From: CAYRVX01 sp964642165
GTDB lineage: Bacteria > Planctomycetota > Phycisphaerae > SM23-33
Direction: 5' to 3'
Assembly (NCBI GenBank): GCA_964642165.1
Contig: CAZXOC010000116.1
Coordinates: 1 to 20,792, forward strand
Length of the DNA stretch: 20,792 bases
How positions within the stretch are numbered: position 1 is the first letter of the stretch; each line of letters begins with the position of its first letter. The position numbers and the translations under genes are program-made. The notes under the pieces were generated by a model. The model was not told the DNA's origin and ran no database searches. It saw only the letters and a program-made list of their open reading frames with translations. Positions 1 through 8,131 of the stretch are shown piece after piece.

Positions 1-359
1 ATCGCGGGCTTCTCGGCGGCCGGGAGCTCGCCGACCAGTGCGAGTGTGGCCCCGGTAGAGAGGCGAACCGTCTCGACCAGTTGCTCGACCAGTTGCCTGA
101 TGATCGGCGGGCGCTGGCCGCGTCTGGTGGCAACGAATGGCTTGCTTCCCTTCGGGTCGGCCACGTAGACCACCGCCCGTGCCTGCCCGTCGCGCACGAG
201 CTCGACCGGGGGGTGCGCCGGCGCCTTCAGCCAGGTTACGGGCGTCAGGTCGGGCGGTCTCAGATCGGCCGGCCCAGGTTCAGCTCCGGCCAGCGCCGGA
301 ACCGCTATCGCAGCCGCCAAAGCCGTGGAAGCGATGAGTTGTTGCATGAGTCGTCCCAT
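1..359 (-). CDS. Secreted DUF4838-like protein, N-terminal fragment (cut by window edge)
   Basis: The frame opens with ATG at 359 (MGRLMQQ...) or at 347 (MQQL...) and runs to the window edge without a stop, so only about 119 N-terminal residues are visible. It begins with a Sec-type signal peptide (LIASTALAAAIAVPALAGA, likely cut after ALA). The rest, with HPPVELVRDGQARAVVYVAD and then TLALVGELPAAEKPA, resembles the N-terminal alpha-glucuronidase-like region of the DUF4838 protein just upstream (PITLVDNGKPAATIVVADE and TLLLVGRSALSEQHK). I infer a second member of that family, perhaps acting on extracellular glycans. It starts about 21 nt after the upstream stop codon and is probably co-transcribed. 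No strong Shine-Dalgarno sequence separates the two candidate starts. The C-terminal domains are outside the window, so the family call is tentative. Confidence 0.65.
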   Translation of the reverse strand, partial: MGRLMQQLIASTALAAAIAVPALAGAEPGPADLRPPDLTPVTWLKAPAHPPVELVRDGQARAVVYVADPKGSKPFVATRRGQRPPIIRQLVEQLVETVRLSTGATLALVGELPAAEKPA

Positions 360-380
360 GGTTGTGCCGGTCTCGTCAAG

Positions 381-2750
381 TCACTTCGCCTGCACCCGGA
401 GCCGGCCGAAGCGGAAATGCGCCAGCCACACCGCCCGCATCGGGGCCGTCCAGTAGTACTCGCGCGCCGGCTCCTTGCCCCGTCGGCCGCGCCGGCGTTC
501 GAACTGGACCTCCACGGTTTCCGCCTTTCCCGGCGCGATGCCGAACGTCGCCGCCGGGCACTTGACCTCCACCGTCCACACGCCGCCTGCGTACGTCCTG
601 CGGACCAGCTCCGGCTCCAGCGAACCTTCGAGCCTGCCTTCGCCGTCCATGGACAGGGACCGCTGGGGGTCGTTGTGCAGCATCGCCGGCGGGATCCAAA
701 ACGGCCTTGCCTCCACCTTCGCGGCCAGCTCGCGTTCCTTCTTCCCCGGCTTCACAAAGAGAGCCAGTTGGTCCGTCAGCATCGGCCCCATCGGCTCGTC
801 GGCCTCGAACCGTACGAATAGCTCCTCCCCGCAGCGCGCCAATCGCACGCGGGTGGCCAGGTCGGGCGCCTCACCGAAGTTGCCCTGCACCAGCGTCACC
901 GCCGGCAGTCTCGCCCAGGCCTTTGCGTCGGCGGGCGCCTTTCTCACCGCAGGCACTTCGTGACTCAGCGTCTTGCCCAACCACTGATGGGCAAGGTCCG
1001 CTTCCGCAAGGAAGGGCTCGAATCCCTTCTGCATCCAGGCGACGCGGCGGCGGTAGATGTTGGCCCCGTCGGCCGGGCAGGCGGCCAGCGCCTCTCGGAA
1101 GAGCTTCCTCAACGTGGCGATGACTTCGGCCGTGTACGTCTCGCCGTACATCTGGTCGGGCGGGATGTAGCTCTCGTCGAGCTCCCGGCTCCAGTGGACG
1201 TTCTCGTAGCGGTCGGTGACCGTCTTGTAGAGCTTCTCCGTCGTGGCAGCGGCCGGGCCGAAGAGGGTCATGCACTGGTCGTGCAGCAGCGCGTCCACGT
1301 CGGCGTTGCGGTCCCACAGCAGGCGGTGCCACAGCCAGCCCATGACGATCTCATACTGCGGCGGACTGCCCCCCGGACAGACGAACTCCCCGCTGGAGAT
1401 GGCGTACGTGTCCTGGAGCCACTTCTGGAGATTGTGCGGGAAGAACAGCGGCGCTTTCGTGAAGTACGCCGGCCAGCAGATGTAGTTCCACTGGGACAGC
1501 CGCTCGCGCTTGCCTCCGAGCTTCTTGCTCCAGTCCCGAAGCAGTTTCAGGTTCCGCTCGTGCCAGTAGGGCTCCTTGCCCATGGTGGTGGACCACATCA
1601 TGCAGACCTGCACGTCCAGGTTCTCCGGCAGGTCGAGGTCCGGCGGCAGCATGTGCCCCTCGTACGCGAGCATGCCCAGGCGCTTGTCCGGCCAGCGCTT
1701 GGCGATCTCCGCCGCGAACGCCACGCCGTGGCGGAACAGGAGGTTCGATGCGATCCCGAAGCGGCCGCGCTCGGGCTGGAGCTGCGGCTTGCATCGTTCG
1801 CACATGCACAGCCCTTTCTGGTCCCAAAGGTCCATCGGCTCGAAGGGAATCCATTTGGGCCCCGGATGGCCGTGCTCGCCGAACCAGCCGCCCTTGCCGT
1901 CGTAGACATCCTGCGTCACTTGCACTCGCGCCTTCAGGACGCCGGGATGCGAGTAGCAGGGGCAGTCCCGGCTGCGCGTACCGTCGCTCCGGATCACGGC
2001 GGCCCACTCCGGGTGATCACGGAAGAACTTGTTTCCGAAAAACCTGTCGGTATGGTTGATGACGGGAATGCCCGTGCCGGAGCCTTCGCGCGTCACGCGC
2101 ATCCAGCCTGCCGGGTCGCCCCAGCTCTCGAACGCCCCCTTGCGGAAGGGGAAGTCCGGCGCCAGCTCCAGCTTGTAGTCCGCCGGCACGACGAGGGTCT
2201 TCACCGCGGGCGTCACGATGCCCAGATCGGGGTCCCTCGCGACGTGGAGGAAGAAGCGGTACCCGACGACGCGCTCGAGGAACTCGTACACGCCGTGCAA
2301 GGTGCCACGGTCGATCTCGCCAGGGACATTGTCCGCCCCGGCCGGCTTTACCTCCCCCAGGATGGCCACGCCGCGCGCGAAGGTCACGATGCGCAGGCCC
2401 TCCGGTCTGGTCGGCAGCGCCAGCTTGTGCTGTTCGCTCAACGCGCTGCGGCCCACCAGCAGCAGCGTGCCCGCGGCCGGCGCCTCGCTGGCCGGGACGA
2501 TCTCCAGGCGGGCCCCGCCGGCCTTCTCGATGAACGCCTGGAGCTCCTCGGCGGCGTCCCTCTGCGCCATCGTCCTGGTCTTCCTGGTCTTGGGGTCGCG
2601 CTTCGAAAGGGGTAGATTGATCGGCTCGTCGGCGACCACAATCGTCGCCGCCGGTTTGCCGTTGTCCACCAACGTGATCGGCGCGGCCGCCGGCGCGGCG
2701 CCGGTCAGCGCAAGTACGCATCCCATAAGTGCCGTCAACTTGATGTGCAT
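381..2750 (-). CDS. Secreted DUF4838 domain protein with CBM9-like C-terminus
   Basis: A protein of 789 residues. It has a signal peptide (MHIKLTALMGCVLALTGAAP, cut near residue 23) and then an N-terminal region like that of alpha-glucuronidases (about 24-200, including the GTLHGVYEFLERVVGYRFF element). The DUF4838 core spans about 205-560: FFRDHPEWAAV, a paired DCPC, a CMCERC cysteine cluster near 315-320, SQWNYICWP, and LWHRLLWDRNADVDALL. The last 170 or so residues (WARLPAVTLVQGNF, then EELFVRFEADEP and WTVEVKCPAATFG) look like a CBM9-type beta-sandwich. DUF4838 proteins are usually thought to be glycoside hydrolases or glycan-binding proteins, but the activity of this family is poorly defined. 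I start it at ATG 2750 because AGAGG sits 8 nt upstream; an in-frame GTG at 2759 overlaps that site. It follows the module array after a 74-nt gap. Confidence 0.85.
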   Translation of the reverse strand: MHIKLTALMGCVLALTGAAPAAAPITLVDNGKPAATIVVADEPINLPLSKRDPKTRKTRTMAQRDAAEELQAFIEKAGGARLEIVPASEAPAAGTLLLVGRSALSEQHKLALPTRPEGLRIVTFARGVAILGEVKPAGADNVPGEIDRGTLHGVYEFLERVVGYRFFLHVARDPDLGIVTPAVKTLVVPADYKLELAPDFPFRKGAFESWGDPAGWMRVTREGSGTGIPVINHTDRFFGNKFFRDHPEWAAVIRSDGTRSRDCPCYSHPGVLKARVQVTQDVYDGKGGWFGEHGHPGPKWIPFEPMDLWDQKGLCMCERCKPQLQPERGRFGIASNLLFRHGVAFAAEIAKRWPDKRLGMLAYEGHMLPPDLDLPENLDVQVCMMWSTTMGKEPYWHERNLKLLRDWSKKLGGKRERLSQWNYICWPAYFTKAPLFFPHNLQKWLQDTYAISSGEFVCPGGSPPQYEIVMGWLWHRLLWDRNADVDALLHDQCMTLFGPAAATTEKLYKTVTDRYENVHWSRELDESYIPPDQMYGETYTAEVIATLRKLFREALAACPADGANIYRRRVAWMQKGFEPFLAEADLAHQWLGKTLSHEVPAVRKAPADAKAWARLPAVTLVQGNFGEAPDLATRVRLARCGEELFVRFEADEPMGPMLTDQLALFVKPGKKERELAAKVEARPFWIPPAMLHNDPQRSLSMDGEGRLEGSLEPELVRRTYAGGVWTVEVKCPAATFGIAPGKAETVEVQFERRRGRRGKEPAREYYWTAPMRAVWLAHFRFGRLRVQAK

Positions 2751-2758
2751 CGTCGTCA

Positions 2759-2767
2759 CCTCTCTCT
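2759..2767 (-). promoter_or_regulatory. Ribosome binding site for the DUF4838 gene
   Basis: The minus strand reads AGAGAGAGG, 8 nt before ATG 2750. It overlaps the alternative GTG at 2759, which it could not serve, so it fixes the start at 2750. Confidence 0.6.
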
Positions 2768-2824
2768 GAAGTGTCTACGTGTGTTCTGGACTACGTATCT
2801 CAGCGCTGTCCATGCGCGTGTCAT

Positions 2825-3475
2825 CTACTTCGCCAAGACGAACCGTGGATAGAGCGCGGTGTTGACGGGTTGCGTTAGGCCGGGGGCCAACTGGATCCAG
2901 TAGCGGTGTCCGTCGCCGTCGTCATCGTCGAAGAAGACGGCGTTGAGCCCGAACTCCTCGCCGTCGTTCAGCCCGATGGCGGCCAAGGGCAGGCGCAGCT
3001 CATAGCGGGTGATGCTTGCTTTGTCGTCTCGCACCACCGCGCAGTCCGCGGCCCGTACCACGGCCTCGCCGTCGCCCTCGAACTGGTGGAGGGCGACGCC
3101 GTTCGCGCTCAGCGCCAGCGCCAGGTTCCAGTGGACGCCTTTCGACGTGACCAACCCCATCTGGAGTGAGTCGCCCTTCGCGATCCCGTCGCCGGTGTTC
3201 ATGTTGGCGTGCCGGTCATCGGTGACCGCGGCCGCCACATAGAGGGCCTTGCCGTCCGATCCGAGGTACACCTTGGCGCTGATGTCGTCGGGGCCTCGCC
3301 AGGGGTCCTTGCAGTGGTAGAGGACGAAGACACGGTTCTGGAGCGGGTAGACGTCCTCTGCCCCCTTGATGGTCGCCAGGGGCTGGCCCCACTCGTCCAA
3401 GGCGCCGTCGCAGCGGACGGGACGGCCCAGGCGCGCGACGGCGCGCCGAATCGACCGGTCGAACCGGACCGGCGC
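2825..3475 (-). other. CBM9-like domain (first of three class C tails)
   Basis: This is the coding segment for the CBM9-like tail. Its 3' end is a DNA repeat of the tails ending at 8142 and 11470. Bases 2824-2881 match 8141-8198 at about five of six positions by eye, and all three proteins end RFVLAK. CBM9 domains bind carbohydrates, often chain ends. Ligand residues cannot be assigned by eye. Confidence 0.75.
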
Positions 3476-4843
3476 CCGTCCTGCGATCGTGTCCCCCGCA
3501 GGGGCCGTGCGCGCGGCGCGCCAGCAGGTCTCCTGCGGGTGCCGGTCGGCATGCGCAGTGCGCACGTCGCAACGACCCGACGTGCACAGGTAGCCCGCGG
3601 AGTACAGTGGGTCGCCACGGAACACGGCGCCACGGACATCGGCCGGCCAATCGCGCGGCAACTCCGGGATGCCGCGGCCGTGCGTTCCCGCGAACTTGCG
3701 CCCGAGCGCGCTGCCGACCGATACCGGACGCTCGTAGAACCTGTGCGTGCTCAACTGCGCCAAGCCCCAATACGAGAGGCCGATGTCGTTCGGGTACGGA
3801 TCCTGCGGCCCGCGGACGGCCTTTTCGTATTCGAGCTCCGTCATCGGGCGCAGGGCGGCCCAGGCCGTCCACGCCGCACAGTCCGCCCAGGAGAGCCACG
3901 GGCACGGCGCACCCGGTTTCTCCGCCGAGTAGGCGTAGTCGGGGGAGGTCCCGCTCCGAGTAACCCAGCGCCCCTGACCTTCAATGTGAAAGCGTTCACG
4001 CACCTGTGCCGGACTCAGCGTGTTCAGGAAGCCGGCGTACAGGTCCCGCGAGATATACAGGCACTTCATGCAGTAGAAGGCTGAGTAGCCGTTGGGGAAA
4101 GCCGCCGGGATCTCGCCGCCGTCCTCCGGCCTGAGACCGGCCGCCCAGAGCTTGCCTTTCTGACGGCCGGTCGGAATCGCGCCGGGGCCCGTCACCCGGT
4201 ACGGCGGCGTCTCCTGGCCGTCGCCCTGCCTATTCCAGCCGGTGATGCCCATGTGGCGCGGTTCGATGTCCCGGCTGCCCTCGGTCCACGTGTAGAACCG
4301 GTTCCACTCCGTCCCGCCCGTACCCAGGTAGAACGCGCCCTCGGCCACGTACACCATCTCAATGCCGAACGCCTGCATTCGCACCTTCACGTCCTTCTTG
4401 ATGCCCGGGATGGCCGCCAAGTCCCATACGGCCGTGACGCCGCGTGCCGCCACCACGTCGTCCGCGCCGTCGGTGCCCTTGCGCACGAACATGCCGACGA
4501 ATCCGTCGTCGCCTCCCGGCACGGCGAACTCCAGCGGCGTGCCGTTTTTCTGCCCGTAGCCCGCCGGATTCACGACTTTGTCCGCTACGAGCCGGACAGG
4601 CTGCCAGGGTGTCTTGCCGTCGGCGCGTACCTTGAAGAACACCCAGGCCGCGTCGTGGAAACTCCCGTGCCGCCACGACTTTGCCCAGGAGATGTCGAAC
4701 GTGACCGTCGCGGTCTTCGCGTCGCGCGGAGCGACCTTCACATTCTCGATCTTGAGGCCGTCCGCGCGGGCCGGGCCCGCGGCGAGGAGCAGGCCGGCCG
4801 CGAACGCGGCAATCCCCCATGTGTTGTTCTTCTGCCTGGTCAT
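2825..4843 (-). CDS. Secreted SUMF1-fold protein with C-terminal CBM9-like domain (class C)
   Basis: A protein of 672 residues. The signal peptide is MTRQKNNTWGIAAFAAGLLL... cut after ARA near residue 27. The N-terminal domain spans about 30-158 (TFDISWAKSWRHGSFHDAAW, VVNPAGYGQ, GMFVRK). The SUMF1/FGE-like domain spans about 159-448, with FYLGTGG, GAIPTGRQKGKLWA, FPNGYSAFYCMK, LSWADCAA and LRPMTELEYEKAVRG. A CBM9-like domain (about 457-672) carries DGALDEWG, SAKVYLGSDGKALYVAAAV, a YELRLPLAAIGL strand and an acidic FFDDDDGDG stretch, ending RFVLAK. An insertion at 190-213 (near WNRQGDGQETPP) is absent from its siblings. The region where FGE has its cysteine pair reads TSGRCDVRTAHADRH, so formylglycine synthesis is unlikely. 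It is probably an exported glycan-binding protein. ATG 4843 is preferred over the adjacent ATG 4846 on ribosome-site spacing. Confidence 0.85.
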   Translation of the reverse strand: MTRQKNNTWGIAAFAAGLLLAAGPARADGLKIENVKVAPRDAKTATVTFDISWAKSWRHGSFHDAAWVFFKVRADGKTPWQPVRLVADKVVNPAGYGQKNGTPLEFAVPGGDDGFVGMFVRKGTDGADDVVAARGVTAVWDLAAIPGIKKDVKVRMQAFGIEMVYVAEGAFYLGTGGTEWNRFYTWTEGSRDIEPRHMGITGWNRQGDGQETPPYRVTGPGAIPTGRQKGKLWAAGLRPEDGGEIPAAFPNGYSAFYCMKCLYISRDLYAGFLNTLSPAQVRERFHIEGQGRWVTRSGTSPDYAYSAEKPGAPCPWLSWADCAAWTAWAALRPMTELEYEKAVRGPQDPYPNDIGLSYWGLAQLSTHRFYERPVSVGSALGRKFAGTHGRGIPELPRDWPADVRGAVFRGDPLYSAGYLCTSGRCDVRTAHADRHPQETCWRAARTAPAGDTIAGRAPVRFDRSIRRAVARLGRPVRCDGALDEWGQPLATIKGAEDVYPLQNRVFVLYHCKDPWRGPDDISAKVYLGSDGKALYVAAAVTDDRHANMNTGDGIAKGDSLQMGLVTSKGVHWNLALALSANGVALHQFEGDGEAVVRAADCAVVRDDKASITRYELRLPLAAIGLNDGEEFGLNAVFFDDDDGDGHRYWIQLAPGLTQPVNTALYPRFVLAK

Positions 4844-4849
4844 CATGCT

Positions 4850-4855
4850 CTCCTT
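4850..4855 (-). promoter_or_regulatory. Ribosome binding site choosing between adjacent ATGs
   Basis: AAGGAG on the minus strand lies 3 nt before ATG 4846 and 6 nt before ATG 4843. The second spacing is the normal one, so translation of the class C gene most likely begins at 4843 (MTRQ...). Confidence 0.6.
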
Positions 4856-4910
4856 GCTCCCGATCGAACGGGTCCGACCGATCATCGACCACCGACCGCT
4901 GATTGCTGCG

Positions 4911-6632
4911 TCACGGCGCCGTGCGCACACAACGGAAGCCGACGCTGTCCTGGTCCGCCACTCCAGCACGCTGCGACGTCCGCAACAAACGGTGGCAATC
5001 GCGCCTTCCCCCTTTCCCTCCACCGCGAACGATCAGGCTTCTCCAGCCCTCGGCCGGCTCCGGCGTGCCGCTGCCGTGCGTGCCCGCGAACCGGCGGGCG
5101 ACGTGGTTGCCGACTTCAACCGTCGCCTCCCACATGTTGCCGCTGAGCTCCATGATCCCCCAGTACGAGGCGCCTGCCGCAACGCGCCCGCTGCCCGGCG
5201 TCGCGAAGATCCCCACGCGCAGCGGCCCGCCGATCGCATTGGCGGCATAGCTGCTGTCTCCCTTCTTCACGGTCCCGTTCCAGGCCGCATTGCCGCGCGT
5301 CACATCGGGTCCGTTCGCACCTTCCCAGGTGACGCGTTCGTCGGCCTGGCCTGGACTATGGAGCGCGTACCCGTCGTACGGGGGCTCCCGGTTGTTTGTG
5401 CCGGCGATGGCGGCCGTGCCCCAGGCGTATTCGCCGGGCACCGGCTTGAGCGGTCCGCGGCAGGCTTTCTCGAACTCGAGTTCCGTCATCGGCCGCAAGC
5501 CCGCCCACGCCGCGTAGGCCGGTCCGTCCAGTCCGGTCCGGCCGCCGCAGGCCACGTGGGGCGCATCGGTCTGGAGAACCGCCGGCGTGGCGGCGGACTG
5601 GGCGACCGTCCGCACAACACCGCCGCGGCGCGACACTTCCCGATAGGCAGGTCCCCGCGAGCCGGAAACCGCCAAACGGATCCTGTTCCGGTCGGCGTTC
5701 TCGCCATCTCCAATGAAGGCGCCGGCGGGGCCATCGACCTTCGCCCTTGCCAGACGGCCCTGCTTGGCCAGGCTCAGCGTACTGAGGAATGCCACGTACT
5801 GCCCCTGCCTGATCTCGTACTTCATGCAGTAGAACGCGGCATAACCCTTTGGGAAGGGCCCGGGAAGCGTTCGCGTGATGGCGCTGGTGAAGTCATCGGG
5901 CCAGAACCTGCCGATCGAGTCACGATTGCCCAGGCTTCGCTCGCCGTCGCCGCCGAGTGGGAGGGCCTCCTCGCTCTCGATCCGCAGGGGCGCGATCGTT
6001 CGGCCGGCGCAGAACTGGGCCGCCGGCTCCGGCGAGCCGTCTCCGGCCCAGAACGCGCATGTCGGCACGTAGACCATCTCGATGGCCAGGACCTTCAGTT
6101 CGACGGCCCCCGGGTCGGGCACGCGGTCTACACCGTGCAGCCAGCGCAATGTCACGCCCTTCCAGTCGTTCGGACCGTGGCCGGGCGCGCTGCGGCAGAC
6201 GAACACCCCCATTCCGCGCTTGCCGTCGTTGCTCAGGCCCACGTCAAGTCTGGCTCCCGTAGGGGCCTCGTGGTCCGCCCCTTTCGTGGAAAGCGTCGCG
6301 TGCGTGTAGCCGTCGGCGCCGTGTTTGCGGAACTTGACGAATACCCAGGCTGCGTCCCAGTTCTCGAGCTTGAGCGTGCCTTCGCCGCCGTGCTGCTCCG
6401 GCGCCACCTCCCACGCCGCGCGCCAGGAATGACCCCAGGCGATGTCAAACGTAATGGCGCTTGCGCCCTCTGCGCCGGACGGCTTGACGGCCACGTTCTC
6501 GATCCGGATCGGGTCGGCCCTGCCCGTGCCCCGGAACCGCGCCTCGGGATCGTTCCCGGCCAAAGCCGTTGCTGCCGCGAACGCGGCGAGGGCGGCCGGC
6601 AGTGCGTGGCCTGCTGCAAGTCGTACTGTCAT
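4911..6632 (-). CDS. Secreted SUMF1-fold protein, long-loop form (class W)
   Basis: A protein of 573 residues. The signal peptide is MTVRLAAGHALPAALAAF... cut after ALA near residue 25. Then comes the class W leader EARFRGTGRADPIRIENV, an N-terminal domain with ENWDAAWVFVKFR (about 90-102), and a SUMF1/FGE-sulfatase domain (about 180-573) with CAFWAGDGS, FPKGYAAFYCMKYEI, LRPMTELEFEKACRG, EYAWGT, ASYWGIMELSGNMWE and the closing GFRCVRTAP. SELSGNxWE-type sequence is the GNVWEW element of the FGE family, so the fold call is strong. In true FGEs two cysteines precede the GFR motif by about 15-20 residues. Here only DCHRLL is seen, with one cysteine, so the catalytic pair is not intact. GGAAGG precedes ATG 6632, which decides the start over a longer upstream frame. 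The neighbours are class s upstream and class C downstream. Confidence 0.87.
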   Translation of the reverse strand: MTVRLAAGHALPAALAAFAAATALAGNDPEARFRGTGRADPIRIENVAVKPSGAEGASAITFDIAWGHSWRAAWEVAPEQHGGEGTLKLENWDAAWVFVKFRKHGADGYTHATLSTKGADHEAPTGARLDVGLSNDGKRGMGVFVCRSAPGHGPNDWKGVTLRWLHGVDRVPDPGAVELKVLAIEMVYVPTCAFWAGDGSPEPAAQFCAGRTIAPLRIESEEALPLGGDGERSLGNRDSIGRFWPDDFTSAITRTLPGPFPKGYAAFYCMKYEIRQGQYVAFLSTLSLAKQGRLARAKVDGPAGAFIGDGENADRNRIRLAVSGSRGPAYREVSRRGGVVRTVAQSAATPAVLQTDAPHVACGGRTGLDGPAYAAWAGLRPMTELEFEKACRGPLKPVPGEYAWGTAAIAGTNNREPPYDGYALHSPGQADERVTWEGANGPDVTRGNAAWNGTVKKGDSSYAANAIGGPLRVGIFATPGSGRVAAGASYWGIMELSGNMWEATVEVGNHVARRFAGTHGSGTPEPAEGWRSLIVRGGGKGGRRDCHRLLRTSQRAGVADQDSVGFRCVRTAP

Positions 6633-6703
6633 GGCTTGTCCCTTCCGTTTTCTCAGGATGCCATCGATTCCTATGTGTACCGAACAGCGACGATCGACCG
6701 GGC

Positions 6704-8125
6704 TCACAGCCCACGGCCCGCTACCCGTCTTTCGCGGGTTTGCCTCGGGGCGGTGCGCACCGCGCGCATACGTGGGTCGTGTGTGCGCGCGGGCTTGCAG
6801 AAGCCGGCTGCGAGGCGGTCCGACACGCGATGGCGCTGATGCCCATCAGCACGGCCCTCGCCTCCGACACCACCTCCTCCGCAGCGAGACCCGGCGCCGA
6901 CGGCATCGGCCTGCGGCCAGTCCGCGGGCAGGGCCGTCGTGCCGCGACCGTGCGCCGCCTTGAATGCCAGGCCCCTGGCGTTGCCGGCCGAGACCACGCG
7001 TTCGCCCTGTCCGCTCTTGCCCGAGTGCCAGGCCCCCGTGGCAAAGGGGCTGAGGCCCCAGTACGAGGGGCCCGTCTCGTCCGGCACCGGCTCGCGCGGC
7101 CCGCGGACGGCCTTCTCCAACTCCAGCTCCGTCATCGGCCGCAGGCCCGCCCAGGCCGCCCACGCCGCGCCGTCCGCCCAGGACAGCCCGTGGCCGCCGA
7201 ACGACCCCCCTCTTGTCTCCCGCGGGTCTCCGACATAGGTGACATTCGGAGGAGTCCCGGAACGTTTGATGCCCTCGGAGATACAGCGTTCGTTCGCCTC
7301 CTTCGGCGTCAGCGTGTTGAGGAAGTCGGCGTACTGTACGCACGAGATCGGATACTTCATGCAGTAGAACGCCGCATAGCCGTTTGGGAAAGCCGCCGGG
7401 ATCTCGCCGCCGTCCGGCAGCGCGGCGTTTGCCGCTATGAAGGGCCCGGAGTCTCTTGCCCAGAGCCTGCCGTTCTTGCGGCCGGTCGGGATCGCGCCGG
7501 CGCTCGTCACGCGGAACGGAAGCGCCTGCTGGCTTCCGTCGGTGTACCGGTAGAAGCCGTTCTGCTCCAGTCCGCCGGAGCCCAGGTAGAACGGTCCCTC
7601 GGCCACGTACACCATCAGGGCCCCGAATCCCCGGATATCCACCGTGGGAACATCCCCATTCCCATTCCTCATGTCCCACACTGCTGTCACCCCGCGCGCA
7701 TCCATCGGGCCCGGTGCGCCGAATCGCGCCATACGGAGGAACACGCCGGTGAATCCGTCCTTGCCGTCCGGCACGACGAACTCAAGCAGCGTGCCCTTGT
7801 CCTGCCCGTAGCCCGTGGGATTCAGCACCTTGTCGGCGGCCAGCCTCACATGCCGCCACTCTGCTCGGCCCGCCGGCCGCGCCTTGAAAAACACCCAAGC
7901 CGCGGTGTGGCTGATCTCATTCCGGAAAGCACACTTGCGCTCCCAGGAGACTCCCTGCCAGGAGATGTCGAAGCGGATGGTCGCGGTCTTCGCGTCGCGC
8001 TGCACCACGGCCACGTTCGTGATCCGGACGTGTGCGCGCGCCGCGCTCGCGCCCGGCAGCACAGCGCAGGCGATCGCCACGGCCCGTGCAAAGGCCAATG
8101 CGTACCCGTTAGCCGATCGACTCAT
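6704..8125 (-). CDS. Secreted SUMF1-fold protein, short form (class s), divergent
   Basis: A protein of 473 residues. The signal peptide MSRSANGYALAFARAVAIAC... is cut after ARA near residue 31 and is clearly related to that of the next gene upstream (MSRLGNGY...). The N-terminal domain (33-165) has ISHTAAWVFFKA where siblings have NHDAAW, and extra residues in SWQGVSWERKCAF. The SUMF1-like domain (about 168-460) has FYLGSGG, GAIPTGRKNGRLWA, FPNGYAAFYCMKY, LSWADGAAWAAWAGLRPMTE and PADWPQADAVG. The C-terminal SDRLAAGFCKPAR aligns with SDRLLASIADPER in the fused class s module at 16725-15406, so the unusual tail is not a frameshift product. A basic 13-residue tail follows VRTAP. The short middle loop lacks the GNxWE motif, so catalysis is unlikely. 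AAAGGAA precedes ATG 8125. The gene begins 16 nt after the upstream stop, which suggests translational coupling. Confidence 0.83.
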   Translation of the reverse strand: MSRSANGYALAFARAVAIACAVLPGASAARAHVRITNVAVVQRDAKTATIRFDISWQGVSWERKCAFRNEISHTAAWVFFKARPAGRAEWRHVRLAADKVLNPTGYGQDKGTLLEFVVPDGKDGFTGVFLRMARFGAPGPMDARGVTAVWDMRNGNGDVPTVDIRGFGALMVYVAEGPFYLGSGGLEQNGFYRYTDGSQQALPFRVTSAGAIPTGRKNGRLWARDSGPFIAANAALPDGGEIPAAFPNGYAAFYCMKYPISCVQYADFLNTLTPKEANERCISEGIKRSGTPPNVTYVGDPRETRGGSFGGHGLSWADGAAWAAWAGLRPMTELELEKAVRGPREPVPDETGPSYWGLSPFATGAWHSGKSGQGERVVSAGNARGLAFKAAHGRGTTALPADWPQADAVGAGSRCGGGGVGGEGRADGHQRHRVSDRLAAGFCKPARTHDPRMRAVRTAPRQTRERRVAGRGL

Positions 8126-8131
8126 GGTCCA

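Noticed and set aside
2751..2759. GTG at 2759 as start of the DUF4838 gene
   Set aside because: It overlaps the ribosome site that is correctly spaced for ATG 2750, and the signal peptide begins naturally at MHIK.
4578..6839. A 753-codon open frame on the plus strand (also 960-2615 and 14399-15781)
   Set aside because: It is antisense to the conserved class W and DUF4838 genes, which carry family motifs and signal peptides. The plus-strand products show neither.
6704..6860. A frameshift in the Gly/Arg-rich tail of the divergent class s gene
   Set aside because: SDRLAAGFCKPAR and the closing RAVRTAP align in frame with the tail of another class s module (SDRLLASIADPER, RGVRTVP), so the frame is genuine.
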